Assembly (NCBI RefSeq): GCF_000235425.2
Contig: NZ_KI912266.1
Location: 3,415,671 to 3,479,670 of the forward strand
DNA: 64,000 nucleotides
Reading direction: 5' to 3'
From: Pseudofrankia saprophytica
Lineage (GTDB): Bacteria > Actinomycetota > Actinomycetes > Frankiales > Frankiaceae
The translations under genes and the position numbers were made by a program. Shown piece after piece: positions 43,226 through 53,027 of this stretch. Numbering within the stretch: position 1 is the first letter of the stretch; the number at the start of each line of letters is the position of its first letter. Under the pieces are notes generated by a model that saw only the letters and a list, made by a program, of their open reading frames with translations, ran no database searches and was not told the DNA's origin.

Positions 43226-43447
43226 CCGGTCTGGACTGGCCGGAGCTGGGTTCCAGGCTGGCGGGAGCGGTAGGTAGGTCCTCGCTCAGACAGCGCAAGG
43301 TTGGCCGGACCGACATGTGATCATGCGTCCCAGTCGCCGGTGCCGCCGAGCTGTTCGATCCGTTCCGCGGACAGCCTGGTCGGCGCGGCCACGCTCGCGC
43401 AATCCCCGTGGGTTCAGGTGATCTGAGGGTTCCCCAGTGAGCATCCG

Positions 43448-45748
43448 CTACTGGTTGGATGACGCAATCCAGGCGGCGATCTGGGCGCGTGAGTTGAATC
43501 CAAGTTTGTTCAGGATGTTGCGGATGTGGCTGTCGACGGTGTGTTCGGAGATGAGCAGGCGCGCTCCGATCTGTTTGTTGCTCAGTCCGTCGACGACCAG
43601 GTGTGCGACCTCGGCTTCCCGTTTCCCGAGCGGCGGCGTCCGGGTATCGCCTGATGCCGCGGCGGTAACGTGAGTGGGTTCGCCGAGCGCCAGGCGGATC
43701 GGGTCTTCTCGGCTCTGGCGTTGTCCGGCCTCGAACTCTGTCTGGAACGTGTGTATTCCGAGTGCGGTTCTGGCCGATTCTTTGGCTTGGGCCAACAGCG
43801 GAGCCAGGTATGGCAAGACGGTTGCGCCGACGCCCGTTTGCACGGTTTCGGCCGCCCCGAGCAGTCGGGCTGCGAGCCGTGGTTGGCCGGAACCCGCGGC
43901 GTGGCAGCCCAATGCGTCGAGTAGGCAGTACTGCGCCACCCGGTCATCGATCTGGCTGGCGATCCGTAGCGCTTCTATGAACAGCGGCTTTGACTCGTCG
44001 AGATCTCCGCCAATCAGAGCGGCGAGGCCGAGGTTCAGAAGCATCATCTCGCGACTGTAGAGGTCGCCCGCTCGGCGGCTGCGAAGCGCGCCTTCTGAGG
44101 ACGCCGATCTGACCGTGTCGAGATTGCCCTCGATGAGACCGTCGAGCGCTCGAGCCTGCAGCAACGCGATCGTCGCGGGATAATCGCCAAGGGTCATCGT
44201 GATGGCTCGAGCTGCGTCGAGCAAGCGGCTAGCCGATGCACGATTACCGGCCATGCGGTGGGCGATGGATGCCAAGGACAGCGATTGTGACTGCAGGCTG
44301 ACCTGCCCTGCGTCCTGAGCCGCTGTCGCCGCTCGTTCCAGCGCCGGCGTGGCGGCCGTCGGATCGGACTGCAGTACGGCGAGGAATCCGCGGAGGAAGT
44401 GGGCCAAGGCGGGGGCCTGCGGGCTGCCGCTTCCCGCCTCGAGCAGCTCATCGAGCCACCAGACACCTTCGCTGGTCGCACGGGTAATCCAGTACCACCC
44501 TATCGAGCTGGCCAGATCCAGTCCGCGTTCGCTGTCTTGGTGGGCCACACATCGCTGAAGGACCGAGCGGATGTTGTCGATCTCCAGGTCCATCCAGTCG
44601 AGCCATTCGACGAGCCGGTACCGGGCTTCCGCCCGCGAGCGTAGGCACCTCGACCGGTAGTAGTCGGCGCAGCGTAGTTCGACGGCCGCCACCTCACCCG
44701 CTTCTCCTGCCTTGAGGTTGGCATATTCACGCATCGTCTCGTGTAGCCGGTAACACGCGATGTCCTTGACGTCCTCCTTCAGCACCAGGGATTTGTCGAC
44801 AAGCGACGACAGCAAATCCAGTGCCTGTGCGGCCGGCACGTCGTCGGACGTGCAAACCGACTCGACGTCGTCGAGAGTGAACCTTCCCGCGAACACCCAT
44901 AGCCGCCTCAGCAGGATCTGCTCGCCGGCCGTCAACAGGTCGTGGCTCCAGTCGATGGTGGTCCGCAGCGTCTGGTGACGAGGCAAGGCGGCCCGGCCGC
45001 CACCGGTCAGCAGGCCGAACCGGTCGGTCAAGCGATCGAGGATCTGCTGCGCGGTGAGGACCCGGGTCCGGACCGCCGCCAGCTCGATCGCCAACGGCAG
45101 ACCGTCAAGCCGGCGGCACAGATCGACTACGGCCGTCTGGTTCGCGGCGGTCAACTCGAAGCTGCCCGATCCAGCCGCCGCCCGTTCGGCGAACAGCATG
45201 ATCGCCTCGTTCTGTCGCAGTTGCGGGAGAGACACCCGCGGGTGAGCCGACGGCAGGTCCAGCGGCGGCACGGGGACCACGTGCTCACCTGGTATCGATA
45301 TCGGCTCCCGGCTGGTGGCGATCACCCGCACGCCTGATGCGGCTCTCATGACCTCGGTCACGAGCCGAGCGGTCGCTTCGATTAGGTGCTCGCAGTTGTC
45401 CACGACCAGCAACAGTTGCTTGTCCCGCAGGTACGACAGCAGCAGGGCCACCGGCTCGGTCGCGGCCTGGTCCCGCAGGTCCAGCGCCGCCATGACGGCG
45501 TTGCCGACGAGTGCGGGGTCTCGGACTTCAGCGAGCTCGACCAACCAGGCGCCGCCGGGGAATCCCCGTCCGAGGTCGGTCGCCGCCCGGATCGCCAGGC
45601 GGGTCTTGCCGACCCCGCCCGGCCCGATGAGGCTGACCAGCCGGGCCTCGGTGAGCTTCTTCCTGAGTTCGGCGAGCTCCCGGCGGCGGCCGATGAAGCT
45701 GGTCGCTTCGGCCGGCAGGTTACCTGGACGGCGCGAGGGTCTGGCCAT
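43448..45748 (-). CDS. Large ATPase-LuxR transcriptional regulator
   Basis: This 766-residue protein begins with an NB-ARC-like ATPase: Walker A LIGPGGVGKTRLA (40-52), Walker B LLLVVDNCEHL (about 111-121), VIATSREP sensor region and RLDGLPLAIELAA (about 221-233). TPR-like helical repeats (about 400-690) and a C-terminal LuxR helix-turn-helix (GKREAEVAHLVVDGLSNKQIGARLLISEHTVDSHIRN, about 705-741) follow. This is a common actinobacterial architecture of signal-dependent activators, often of secondary metabolism or stress genes. It is a single-gene unit. The targets are unknown; the neighbours on both sides are rearranged, so context gives little. Confidence 0.92.
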   Translation of the reverse strand: MARPSRRPGNLPAEATSFIGRRRELAELRKKLTEARLVSLIGPGGVGKTRLAIRAATDLGRGFPGGAWLVELAEVRDPALVGNAVMAALDLRDQAATEPVALLLSYLRDKQLLLVVDNCEHLIEATARLVTEVMRAASGVRVIATSREPISIPGEHVVPVPPLDLPSAHPRVSLPQLRQNEAIMLFAERAAAGSGSFELTAANQTAVVDLCRRLDGLPLAIELAAVRTRVLTAQQILDRLTDRFGLLTGGGRAALPRHQTLRTTIDWSHDLLTAGEQILLRRLWVFAGRFTLDDVESVCTSDDVPAAQALDLLSSLVDKSLVLKEDVKDIACYRLHETMREYANLKAGEAGEVAAVELRCADYYRSRCLRSRAEARYRLVEWLDWMDLEIDNIRSVLQRCVAHQDSERGLDLASSIGWYWITRATSEGVWWLDELLEAGSGSPQAPALAHFLRGFLAVLQSDPTAATPALERAATAAQDAGQVSLQSQSLSLASIAHRMAGNRASASRLLDAARAITMTLGDYPATIALLQARALDGLIEGNLDTVRSASSEGALRSRRAGDLYSREMMLLNLGLAALIGGDLDESKPLFIEALRIASQIDDRVAQYCLLDALGCHAAGSGQPRLAARLLGAAETVQTGVGATVLPYLAPLLAQAKESARTALGIHTFQTEFEAGQRQSREDPIRLALGEPTHVTAAASGDTRTPPLGKREAEVAHLVVDGLSNKQIGARLLISEHTVDSHIRNILNKLGFNSRAQIAAWIASSNQ

Positions 45749-46120
45749 GGTGGCAGGAATTTTACCGCTGGGAACACCGTCGCGGGCCGGCCACGGTAGC
45801 TACCTCATCACGAATTCCATTGATGTCGGCGGCCCGGCGTGCCGCCTAGGCTGACGGCTGTGACCGCGGAGCCACCGGTACAACGAGCCGAGGTCAGTTC
45901 CGTCGGTGCCCGTACCGCCCAGCTGGCCAGGTGTGCGTCGGGTTCAGCGAGGTGGAAATCGACGGTCCGGTCCAGCGCTGTTTGGTCAGCAACAGCTTTC
46001 AGTCGTTTCTCGAGTCGTTGCGCGGTTGCGAGGTAGACAGCCTTCAGTCAGTGACCCGATCAAAATTGCAGGTTTGCCGGCAGGTAGCCGACGCGACGAT
46101 CGAAAGGTGTGATTGGACGG
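45749..46120. other. Intergenic stretch with possible coding debris
   Basis: These 372 bases separate the divergent regulator and methyltransferase genes. A plus-strand frame at 45931-46050 reads VGFSEVEIDGPVQRCLVSNS then FQSFLESLRGCEVDSL, which looks like a fragment of a small globular protein (SUKH-like at best) with no start or end. I see no other gene. Confidence 0.35.
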
Positions 46121-46810
46121 ATGTCAGGACGGAGCCTGGAAGAGCAAGCCCGCGCGCTTTTTGCACCGCTCGGGCCGACGTACGACCGCGTCGGCGCCAC
46201 GCTCTCGCTGGGACAGGACCCGCGCTGGCGCCGCTACCTCGTTTCGTGCCTTCCGCGCGGCGGTCACGTTCTCGACGTGGCGACAGGGACGGGGCTGGTC
46301 GCGGCGGAACTCCTGCGGCAGGGATTCGGGGTAACCGGAGTCGATCAGAGTCCCGAGATGCTCGCGGTCGCGCGCCGTCGCTTCGACGACGAGGTCAAGC
46401 TGATCCATGCCTCGGCGGATACGCTCCCGCTCGGTTCCGAGTACTTCGACCACGTCACGGTTACGTACCTCCTTCGCTACGTCGCCGATCCCGCGGCGAC
46501 GCTGGCCGAGCTCGCGCGCGTGGTGCGTCCGGGTGGCTTCGTCGCCTCGCTCGACTTCGGCGTCCCGAGTGGTGCCGCCCGCCCGCTGTGGGATCTTCAC
46601 GTCCATGCGGTGCTACCGCTCGCCGGCCGCCTTCTCCGGAACGGCTGGCGGGAGGTCGGCGACTTCCTCGGAGGCTCGATCCGCGACTTCTGGGAGCGCC
46701 ACCCGCTCGAGCACCAGCTCGAGTGGTGGCACGCGGCGGGCCTCCGCGGGGTCGAGGTGAAACGGCTGAGCCTCGGCGGCGCCGTCGTCATCTGGGGACG
46801 GAAGACGTGA
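46121..46810 (+). CDS. Class I SAM-dependent methyltransferase, UbiE-like
   Basis: This 229-residue methyltransferase has an N-terminal FAPLGPTYDRVGATLSLGQDPRWRRYLV, as in UbiE/MenG. The SAM motifs are HVLDVATGTGLVAAELL (motif I, about 49-65), GVDQSPEMLAVARRRF (about 72-87), and DHVTVTYLLRYVADPAATLAELARVVRPGGFVASLDFG. The C-terminal half (RDFWERHPLEHQLEWW) replaces the usual quinone-binding part, so the substrate may not be menaquinone. It overlaps the UbiA-like membrane gene by four bases. GTG 46109 is an alternative start. Codon choice and style differ from the catabolic blocks, suggesting acquisition. Confidence 0.85.
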   Translation: MSGRSLEEQARALFAPLGPTYDRVGATLSLGQDPRWRRYLVSCLPRGGHVLDVATGTGLVAAELLRQGFGVTGVDQSPEMLAVARRRFDDEVKLIHASADTLPLGSEYFDHVTVTYLLRYVADPAATLAELARVVRPGGFVASLDFGVPSGAARPLWDLHVHAVLPLAGRLLRNGWREVGDFLGGSIRDFWERHPLEHQLEWWHAAGLRGVEVKRLSLGGAVVIWGRKT

Positions 46811-47580
46811 GCCCTCCCGATCGTGCGGCCGAGGGCGTCATGACGCGGGAGGTTCAGCCGGTCTCCCGTCCCGCCTGGTACGCGCTCAAGCACGGCGGCT
46901 GGCGGGACTACGTGACGCTGCTCCATCCCCCCTACACGGCGTGGCACCTGTCGTACGTCGTCATCGGCGGCTGTCTCGCGCCCGTCGTTGCCTGGGACAG
47001 GCTCGGTGCCGTCCTCGCCGCGTTCGCGCTCGCCGTCGGTGTCGGCGCGCACGCCCTCGACGAGCTGAACGGGCGACCGCTGCGCACCAACATCCCTGAT
47101 CGGGTTCTCGTCGCGCTCGCCGGCGTCTCGACCGTGGCCGCCTGCACGATCGGCGTCGTGGGCGCGCTTACCTTCGAGGCCTGGCTCGCGCTCCTCATCC
47201 CCCTCGGGATCTTCCTCGTGCTGGCCTACAACCTCGAGCTCGCCGGGGGGCGCTTCCATTCCGACCTCTGGTTCGGGCTCGCGTGGGGAGGCTTCCCCGT
47301 GCTCTGCGGCTACGCGGCCGTCGCGGGCGACATCCGAGGCGTGACTGTGCTCGCCGCGGTCTTTGCGGTGCTGCTCTCGCTCGCCCAGCGCGTGCTCTCG
47401 CACCACGTGCGGTACGTGCGACGCCGGGTGATCGCCGTCCGCGGCGAGCTCGAACTCGCCGACGGGAGCAAGGAGCCGCTCGACGCCAGGCGGCTCACCG
47501 CTCCTGCCGAGACCGGACTGCGGCTCCTCTCGCTCGCGACCGCCGTGCTGGCCGCGACCCTTGCCGCCGTCCGCATCTGA
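46807..47580 (+). CDS. UbiA-like integral membrane protein
   Basis: This 257-residue protein is read from a GTG overlapping the methyltransferase stop; ATG 46840 is an alternative. It has about seven hydrophobic segments. The first cytoplasmic loop contains HALDELNGRPLRTNIPDRVL in the place where UbiA prenyltransferases carry the NDxxDxxxD motif, in a reduced form. The second Asp-rich motif is not clear (ELADGSKEPLDARRLT is the nearest). Pairing with a UbiE-like methyltransferase suggests prenylation and methylation of an aromatic or lipid head group, but activity cannot be claimed with the motif altered. Confidence 0.6.
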   Translation: MSPPDRAAEGVMTREVQPVSRPAWYALKHGGWRDYVTLLHPPYTAWHLSYVVIGGCLAPVVAWDRLGAVLAAFALAVGVGAHALDELNGRPLRTNIPDRVLVALAGVSTVAACTIGVVGALTFEAWLALLIPLGIFLVLAYNLELAGGRFHSDLWFGLAWGGFPVLCGYAAVAGDIRGVTVLAAVFAVLLSLAQRVLSHHVRYVRRRVIAVRGELELADGSKEPLDARRLTAPAETGLRLLSLATAVLAATLAAVRI

Positions 47581-47954
47581 TCGGCCACCACCATGGCCGC
47601 GTGCCGCTCCTCGCGCAAATTCTCCTGGCCGCGCGCTACGTTGGGCTCCCCCGGTCGCGCACGGTCCGCGCGGGTTGAACGAGATCGTCGCCTCGGCCCG
47701 TCGCGCGGTCCGCGGCGCCGCGGAGCAGGCTGCGGCCCAAGAAGGACAGCTGCGTATCTCGCAATGTTCCCCGAATGCCCGCGGGTCTCTGTCAGCGTGT
47801 ACGGCGGAGGAGTGGCGGTTCTCGGACGAGTGCCGCGGCGACTCGCCTTGCGAGCTGCCGTTCGACCTACGGTTTTGGCTGTTGCCGCTGTTGCCGCTGT
47901 TGCCGCTGTTGCCGCCGTTGCCGCCGTTGGTGTCCGCTGGAGACGTCGAGTGGA
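47581..47954. other. Intergenic stretch with a 9-bp tandem repeat
   Basis: These 374 bases follow the UbiA-like gene. The only clear structure is the GTTGCCGCY repeat at 47881-47930, just before the monooxygenase start. Plus-strand frames are open through the stretch but read as low-complexity Cys/Arg sequence without family resemblance. Confidence 0.5.
47881..47930. repeat. Tandem 9-bp repeat GTTGCCGC(T/C)
   Basis: Three copies of GTTGCCGCT followed by two of GTTGCCGCC, plus a partial copy, lie 25-75 bases before the flavin monooxygenase ATG. A length change in multiples of nine would not shift frames but could alter promoter spacing. Confidence 0.85.
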
Positions 47955-49343
47955 ATGGTGATGGCGAGCGCGATCCTGGCGGCACGCGAGCGGAACCTGA
48001 CTGAGGACGGCGCCCTGCACGAGGCCGTGAATTCATCTGGCGAAACGCGGATCTGTGTGATCGGCGCAGGCCCCTGCGGTCTGACCGCGCTGAAGAACTT
48101 ACTTCAGGTCGGCTGCCGCAACGTCGTCTGCTACGACGAGAGCAGCGGCATAGGGGGAAACTGGGCGTACACCGACGATCCCCATCGGGCCAGCGTCTAT
48201 GAGTGCTCGCACATCATCTCGTCCCGGCGCATGTCATCGTTCGCCGATTTTCCGATGCCGGAAGAATACCCGGACTTTCCTTCGCACCGGCAGCTGCTTG
48301 CCTACTTCACCGAATATGCAAGAGCGTTTCAGCTCGAGCCGCACATCCACCTCGGTTCGCATGTCGAGCAATGCACGCTCGGCGGCGACGGCCGATGGGC
48401 GGTGCGTGTCATCACGAACGGCGAAACAAGGGTTGAACTTTTCGACAGCTTGCTGGTCTGCTCCGGCCACCACCGCGAAGCGCTCGTGCCTGAATACCCG
48501 GGCATGTTCACAGGCAAGATCGTTCACTCCTCGGCCTACAAGCGCCCCGAGCCGTTCCGCGACCAGCGCGTGCTCGTGGTCGGCGCAGGAAACTCGGCCG
48601 CTGATATTGCCGTCGACGTCGCCCACATCGCCTCGCGGGCCGCGCTCAGCATGCGCGAGGGGACCTACTTCATTCCGAAACTCATGTCCGGGAAGCCGAT
48701 GGACGTCCTCTATGATTTCTGGCACGGCAAGATTCCGAAGCCGCTACTCCAGTCGGCACTGAAGCTTTGGCTGCGGCTCGTGATCGGAAAATGGGAAGAA
48801 TACGGTCTACAGACCCCGACCAAAGCGCCGCTCGCGAAACACCCGACCTTGAATTCCAGCGTACTCGACGCGCTACGCGATGGCCGGCTCGTCGCGCGCC
48901 GCGGCATCGAGCGCTATGACGGAAACATTGTCCACTTCGCCGACGGCGCACAGGAAGAATTCGACGTCATCATCATGGGAACCGGCTTTCGCACGAGCTT
49001 CCCGTTCCTGTCCGAGCGGATCGCCGGCTGGGACATGGCCAAGACGCCGCCACTCTATCTGAAGATGATGCATCCGACGATACCCAGCCTTTTCTTCATC
49101 GGCCTGTTCCAGCCGATCGGCTGCATCTGGCAGCTCGCCGACTACCAGGCACGCCTCGCGGCGCTGCAGATCAGCGGGCGGGTGAGACGCCCGTCCGACA
49201 TCGATACGCGCATCCGCCGCGAAGTCGCGCACGCGCATTCTCGGTCCGATACGTCGCCCCGGCACGCGATCGAAGTCGACTATCACGCATTCCGGCGAGA
49301 AATGATGGGCGCGCTCGCCCAGGCCAAGCGCAATGCTACGTAG
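47955..49343 (+). CDS. Flavin-containing monooxygenase (FMO-like)
   Basis: This 462-residue protein has an FAD-binding motif CVIGAGPCGLTALKNLL (about 34-50), a region comparable to the FMO identifying motif (FTGKIVHSSAYKRPEPFRD, about 188-206), an NADPH-binding motif VLVVGAGNSAADIAVDVA (about 209-226) and the late DVIIMGTGFRTSFPFL (about 337-352). It would use NADPH and O2 to oxygenate a soft nucleophile or a ketone. ATG 47955 is used; GTG 47958 and ATG 47961 are close alternatives. Codons ending in A or T (AAA, GAA, ATT) are clearly more frequent than in the neighbours, which points to recent transfer, perhaps from a proteobacterium. Confidence 0.9.
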   Translation: MVMASAILAARERNLTEDGALHEAVNSSGETRICVIGAGPCGLTALKNLLQVGCRNVVCYDESSGIGGNWAYTDDPHRASVYECSHIISSRRMSSFADFPMPEEYPDFPSHRQLLAYFTEYARAFQLEPHIHLGSHVEQCTLGGDGRWAVRVITNGETRVELFDSLLVCSGHHREALVPEYPGMFTGKIVHSSAYKRPEPFRDQRVLVVGAGNSAADIAVDVAHIASRAALSMREGTYFIPKLMSGKPMDVLYDFWHGKIPKPLLQSALKLWLRLVIGKWEEYGLQTPTKAPLAKHPTLNSSVLDALRDGRLVARRGIERYDGNIVHFADGAQEEFDVIIMGTGFRTSFPFLSERIAGWDMAKTPPLYLKMMHPTIPSLFFIGLFQPIGCIWQLADYQARLAALQISGRVRRPSDIDTRIRREVAHAHSRSDTSPRHAIEVDYHAFRREMMGALAQAKRNAT

Positions 49344-49402
49344 CCTAAAGTTTGGGACGTTCTGTCCGATTCGCGCTCGTCGGTGTCTGACTTTCGGCGG
49401 TC

Positions 49403-49785
49403 TCACTTCCCGTTGTAAGTGGCGATTGTTGGCATGCCGAGGTTGGTTGTGGCCGCTTGCGCGGCGCGGGTGGCTCGGTCGGGGCCCGCGAGTTTGGTCT
49501 TTGCGGCTTCGAGGCCGTGTTGGAGTCCCTCGACTTCGCCGAGCCACCCTTTGGTCTGTGCTTCGTCGATGCCACCGGGATATACAGGCTCGAGATCCCG
49601 TCGCTGAGCTTCAGGTCGCCCCAGATGATGAGGGTCAGGGCCAGTACGGCGAGCGCGGCCAGCAGCGTCGCGGCCCACAATGCCGCGGTGAGGCGTCTCA
49701 CCGGCCGGATCTGGACGGCGGTCCGATCCGGTGGCCCGGCGGTGCTCCAGTCCTCCGCGCTCGCGGGCGCCGCGGTGAGCCTCAT
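49403..49785 (-). pseudogene. Frameshifted small membrane protein gene, last of the ABC/sigma operon
   Basis: The ATG at 49785 overlaps the stop of the preceding membrane protein gene (ATGA). The first 70 residues contain one clear membrane helix (LWAATLLAALAVLALTLIIW) and then DLKLSDGISSLYIP. Near 49585 the sensible reading moves to another frame, which continues YPGGIDEAQTKGWLGEVEGL and then an Ala-rich helical tail ending ATYNGK at 49403. A one-base change seems to have broken a protein of about 125 residues made of an anchor plus an external coiled helix. A sequencing error is possible. No family is recognised. Confidence 0.5.
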
Positions 49786-50462
49786 GCTCGCCGCCGGACG
49801 ATCACAGCCAGGACGAATTTATGACCGCGACCCCGGCCAAGGTGAAGCCGAGGGTACGGAGCCCTGGTCATCCACCAGGGCAGCTTTCGGCCACCGATCG
49901 AGATAGTGACGGCCACCACGCACACCGCGAGGACGGTCCACCACACGGTGTTCGACGACAGGCCGTCGGCACCGGATGTCGGGAATGTACTTGCCCGGCG
50001 GCCCACCGCCGGCAGGAGAGTGGGCGCCATCAGGATCAGCACGACGGCGGCGGAGGCCGGCGCGCCCGGTTCACCGGTACGCGTGCGAGTCACACACGCC
50101 ACGGCGAATCCCAGCAGCACGTTGCCGGCGAGCGCGAGCCCGGTCGCCATCCACGGCAGCGCCAGCCCGCGCTGCGCGCCGGCCAGCATCAGCACCGCGC
50201 CGGCGGCGAGCGGGGCCAGCAGCGCCAGGGCGCGGATCCCGGTGCGCCGGACGGGTCCGGTCGGTGCCACGTCGACGACCTGGCTGGCCGGCTCGTCAAG
50301 GGCGAACGCGGCTGCGGCGGCCAGCAGCGTGAAAGCGATCGGGAACAGCGCGGTCGCGGTCGCAGGGAACGCGACGCCGCAGCCGCCCACCACCACCGCT
50401 GCGCCGCTGACCCCGGTGACCGCCAGCCACGCCCCGGCCCGCAGCATCGACCGGACCATCAT
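49782..50462 (-). CDS. Integral membrane protein of the ABC operon
   Basis: This 226-residue protein overlaps the ABC permease stop by four bases (ATGA) at its start and the next gene by four at its end. It has six or seven hydrophobic segments (LAVTGVSGAAVVVGGCGVAF, TALFPIAFTLLAAAAAFAL, ALALLAPLAAGAVLMLAGA, WMATGLALAGNVLLGFAVACV, VVLILMAPTLLPAV and WTVLAVCVVAVTISI) and a basic C-terminal tail. It is probably an accessory membrane subunit or second permease. No conserved motif identifies it. Confidence 0.75.
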   Translation of the reverse strand: MMVRSMLRAGAWLAVTGVSGAAVVVGGCGVAFPATATALFPIAFTLLAAAAAFALDEPASQVVDVAPTGPVRRTGIRALALLAPLAAGAVLMLAGAQRGLALPWMATGLALAGNVLLGFAVACVTRTRTGEPGAPASAAVVLILMAPTLLPAVGRRASTFPTSGADGLSSNTVWWTVLAVCVVAVTISIGGRKLPWWMTRAPYPRLHLGRGRGHKFVLAVIVRRRA

Positions 50463-51324
50463 GCGTGGACGGCGTGGGTGAAGCCGCCGCCGACGGCCAG
50501 CACGAGCACGATTGCGGCCAGCCCCAGGACGATCGAAAGGGTACGGACGATCCGGGACCGTACCCGGCCTTCGGCTCCGCGCAGCAGGGCCACCAGCACC
50601 GCGATCGCGCACAGCGCGAGCTGCCAGCCGATGAAGAACCACGGGGATCCGCGCCAGGTGGTCATCTCGGCGCCGTTGTTGGTGTAGGTGAAGTGCGTGA
50701 ACGGCGCGAACAGTCGCAGCGCGGTGAAGGCCGTCGAGTCCGGATGCGTCAGGGATGGGACCGTCGCCAGGTTCACCCAGCCGAAGATGACCAGGAGCGC
50801 CACGAACGCGGCACCGGGGAAGCGGATCCAGCGGCCGAGCGCGACACCGAGCAGCGGGCCGCCGAGCGCCGGAATGACGATCTGCCCGACGAGGACGGCG
50901 ACCTGCGCCGGTGGACTGAATGCTCCGTACACCCGGGCATCGAGCGGGTGGAAATGCAGGAACGCGAACAGGGTCAGCACGCCGCAGAGGAACGGCACGA
51001 CCGCGACCGTGCAGATCGCGGCGGTACGCGTTGGCAGTGTCGTCGGGGTGACGCCGACGACCGGCTCGCTGGTGCGCATGGACTGGGTCAGCCCGAACGT
51101 GGCCATCATGCCGAAGCCGCCGAGGAAGATCGCCGGGTACCAGTTCACGGCGTTGATCTCGGTGACCGACGCGCTCGAGTTGCCCCACGTCGTCCACGCG
51201 GTCAGCACGACGGCGAACAGGAAGACCGGCTTGACGACGAATCGACGCAGCTCCCGGGCGGCGAGCGCGACGAAGGTGGTCCGGGCGGCCGGGGCTTCGG
51301 GCCGGGTGGGCGCGAGCGTCGCGG

Positions 51325-51328
<4 letters not shown>
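50459..51328 (-). CDS. ABC transporter permease
   Basis: This 289-residue protein has an N-terminal cytoplasmic part (FVALAARELRRFVVKPVFL) and about six membrane segments, including YPAIFLGGFGMMATFGLTQ and VAVLVGQIVIPALGGPLLGVALGRWI. The layout resembles ABC-2 type permeases. It overlaps the ATPase gene by four bases, so the two are the core of an exporter. The operon also encodes a sigma factor and its zinc-type anti-sigma factor, which suggests an envelope-stress or peptide-resistance role. The substrate is unknown. Confidence 0.87.
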
Positions 51329-52206
<878 letters not shown>

Positions 52207-52208
52207 CG

Positions 52209-53027
52209 CTACCTCCACACTCGAAGCTGGCGCACCCGGCGCCGGCGCAGCAGGAAAATCGCGAACGAAGCCGCCGCCAGCGCCAGGAAGCCCGCCTGCG
52301 CCCGGCCCTGGAGCACCGCGCCTGGCGAACCGGACCGCACCGCCAGCAGCCAGACCACCGCGAGCCAGATGGAGCTGACTGTGATGGCCGCGCGCAGCGG
52401 GCTGACCCAGGTCGACGCGGCCAGGACCACCGCGACGAAGCCGACCGCCGGCAGCAGCCAGGCGAACGCCGTCTCGCCGGGTACGAACAGCCCGAGGAGC
52501 AGCACCGTCGGCAACGCGAGCGCGAGAACCGCGATCGTGCGCAGCAGGATCAGCCGGAGCGCCGGATAGGGCGTGACGAGTTCCGGTTCGAGCGCCGGGT
52601 CCATCCACGGGTCATAGCTGGACGCGACCACCAGGCAGGGCACGACCGGCGCCACGGCCAGGAACAGCCATAGCCCGCGGGCGTGTCCGACCGCCGCCGC
52701 GAGCGCGGCGAACGCGAGGACCGCGGCCACGCCGACCAGCCACACGCCGCGGAAGGCGCTGGCCACCGCGACCAGCCGCGCCTCGTGGGCGGGAAGGCCG
52801 GCGACGCGCAGCAGCCGCTCGAACACCGACGGCCGCGGCACTTCTACGGCGTCCCGCGTGCGGTCCCACACCGCGGCCAGGTCGATCACGTCGACCGCGG
52901 GGTTGACCCGCGCCCGGCACTGCTCGCAGGACAGCAGGTGCTGCTCGACTGAGGCCCCTTCGGCCAGCGAATCGGTCCGTTCGACGTAGCGGCGCAACAT
53001 GGCGTCGTCGAGGTGCCAGCCGGTCAT
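52209..53027 (-). CDS. Membrane anti-sigma factor with zinc-finger (zf-HC2-like) N-terminus
   Basis: This 272-residue protein overlaps the sigma-factor gene by four bases (ATGA). The N-terminus carries the zinc-type anti-sigma pattern (His30-x3-Cys34-x2-Cys37 in QHLLSCEQCRARV), followed by a cytoplasmic linker and six membrane segments starting near residue 95. Anti-sigma factors of this kind hold their sigma partner at the membrane and release it on stress. The multi-helix membrane part is larger than usual and may itself sense the transporter or lipid state. The start is at ATG 53027. Confidence 0.85.
   Translation of the reverse strand: MTGWHLDDAMLRRYVERTDSLAEGASVEQHLLSCEQCRARVNPAVDVIDLAAVWDRTRDAVEVPRPSVFERLLRVAGLPAHEARLVAVASAFRGVWLVGVAAVLAFAALAAAVGHARGLWLFLAVAPVVPCLVVASSYDPWMDPALEPELVTPYPALRLILLRTIAVLALALPTVLLLGLFVPGETAFAWLLPAVGFVAVVLAASTWVSPLRAAITVSSIWLAVVWLLAVRSGSPGAVLQGRAQAGFLALAAASFAIFLLRRRRVRQLRVWR

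Noticed and set aside
47881-47930. Possible CRISPR array
   Set aside because: The units are 9 bp and contiguous with no spacers.
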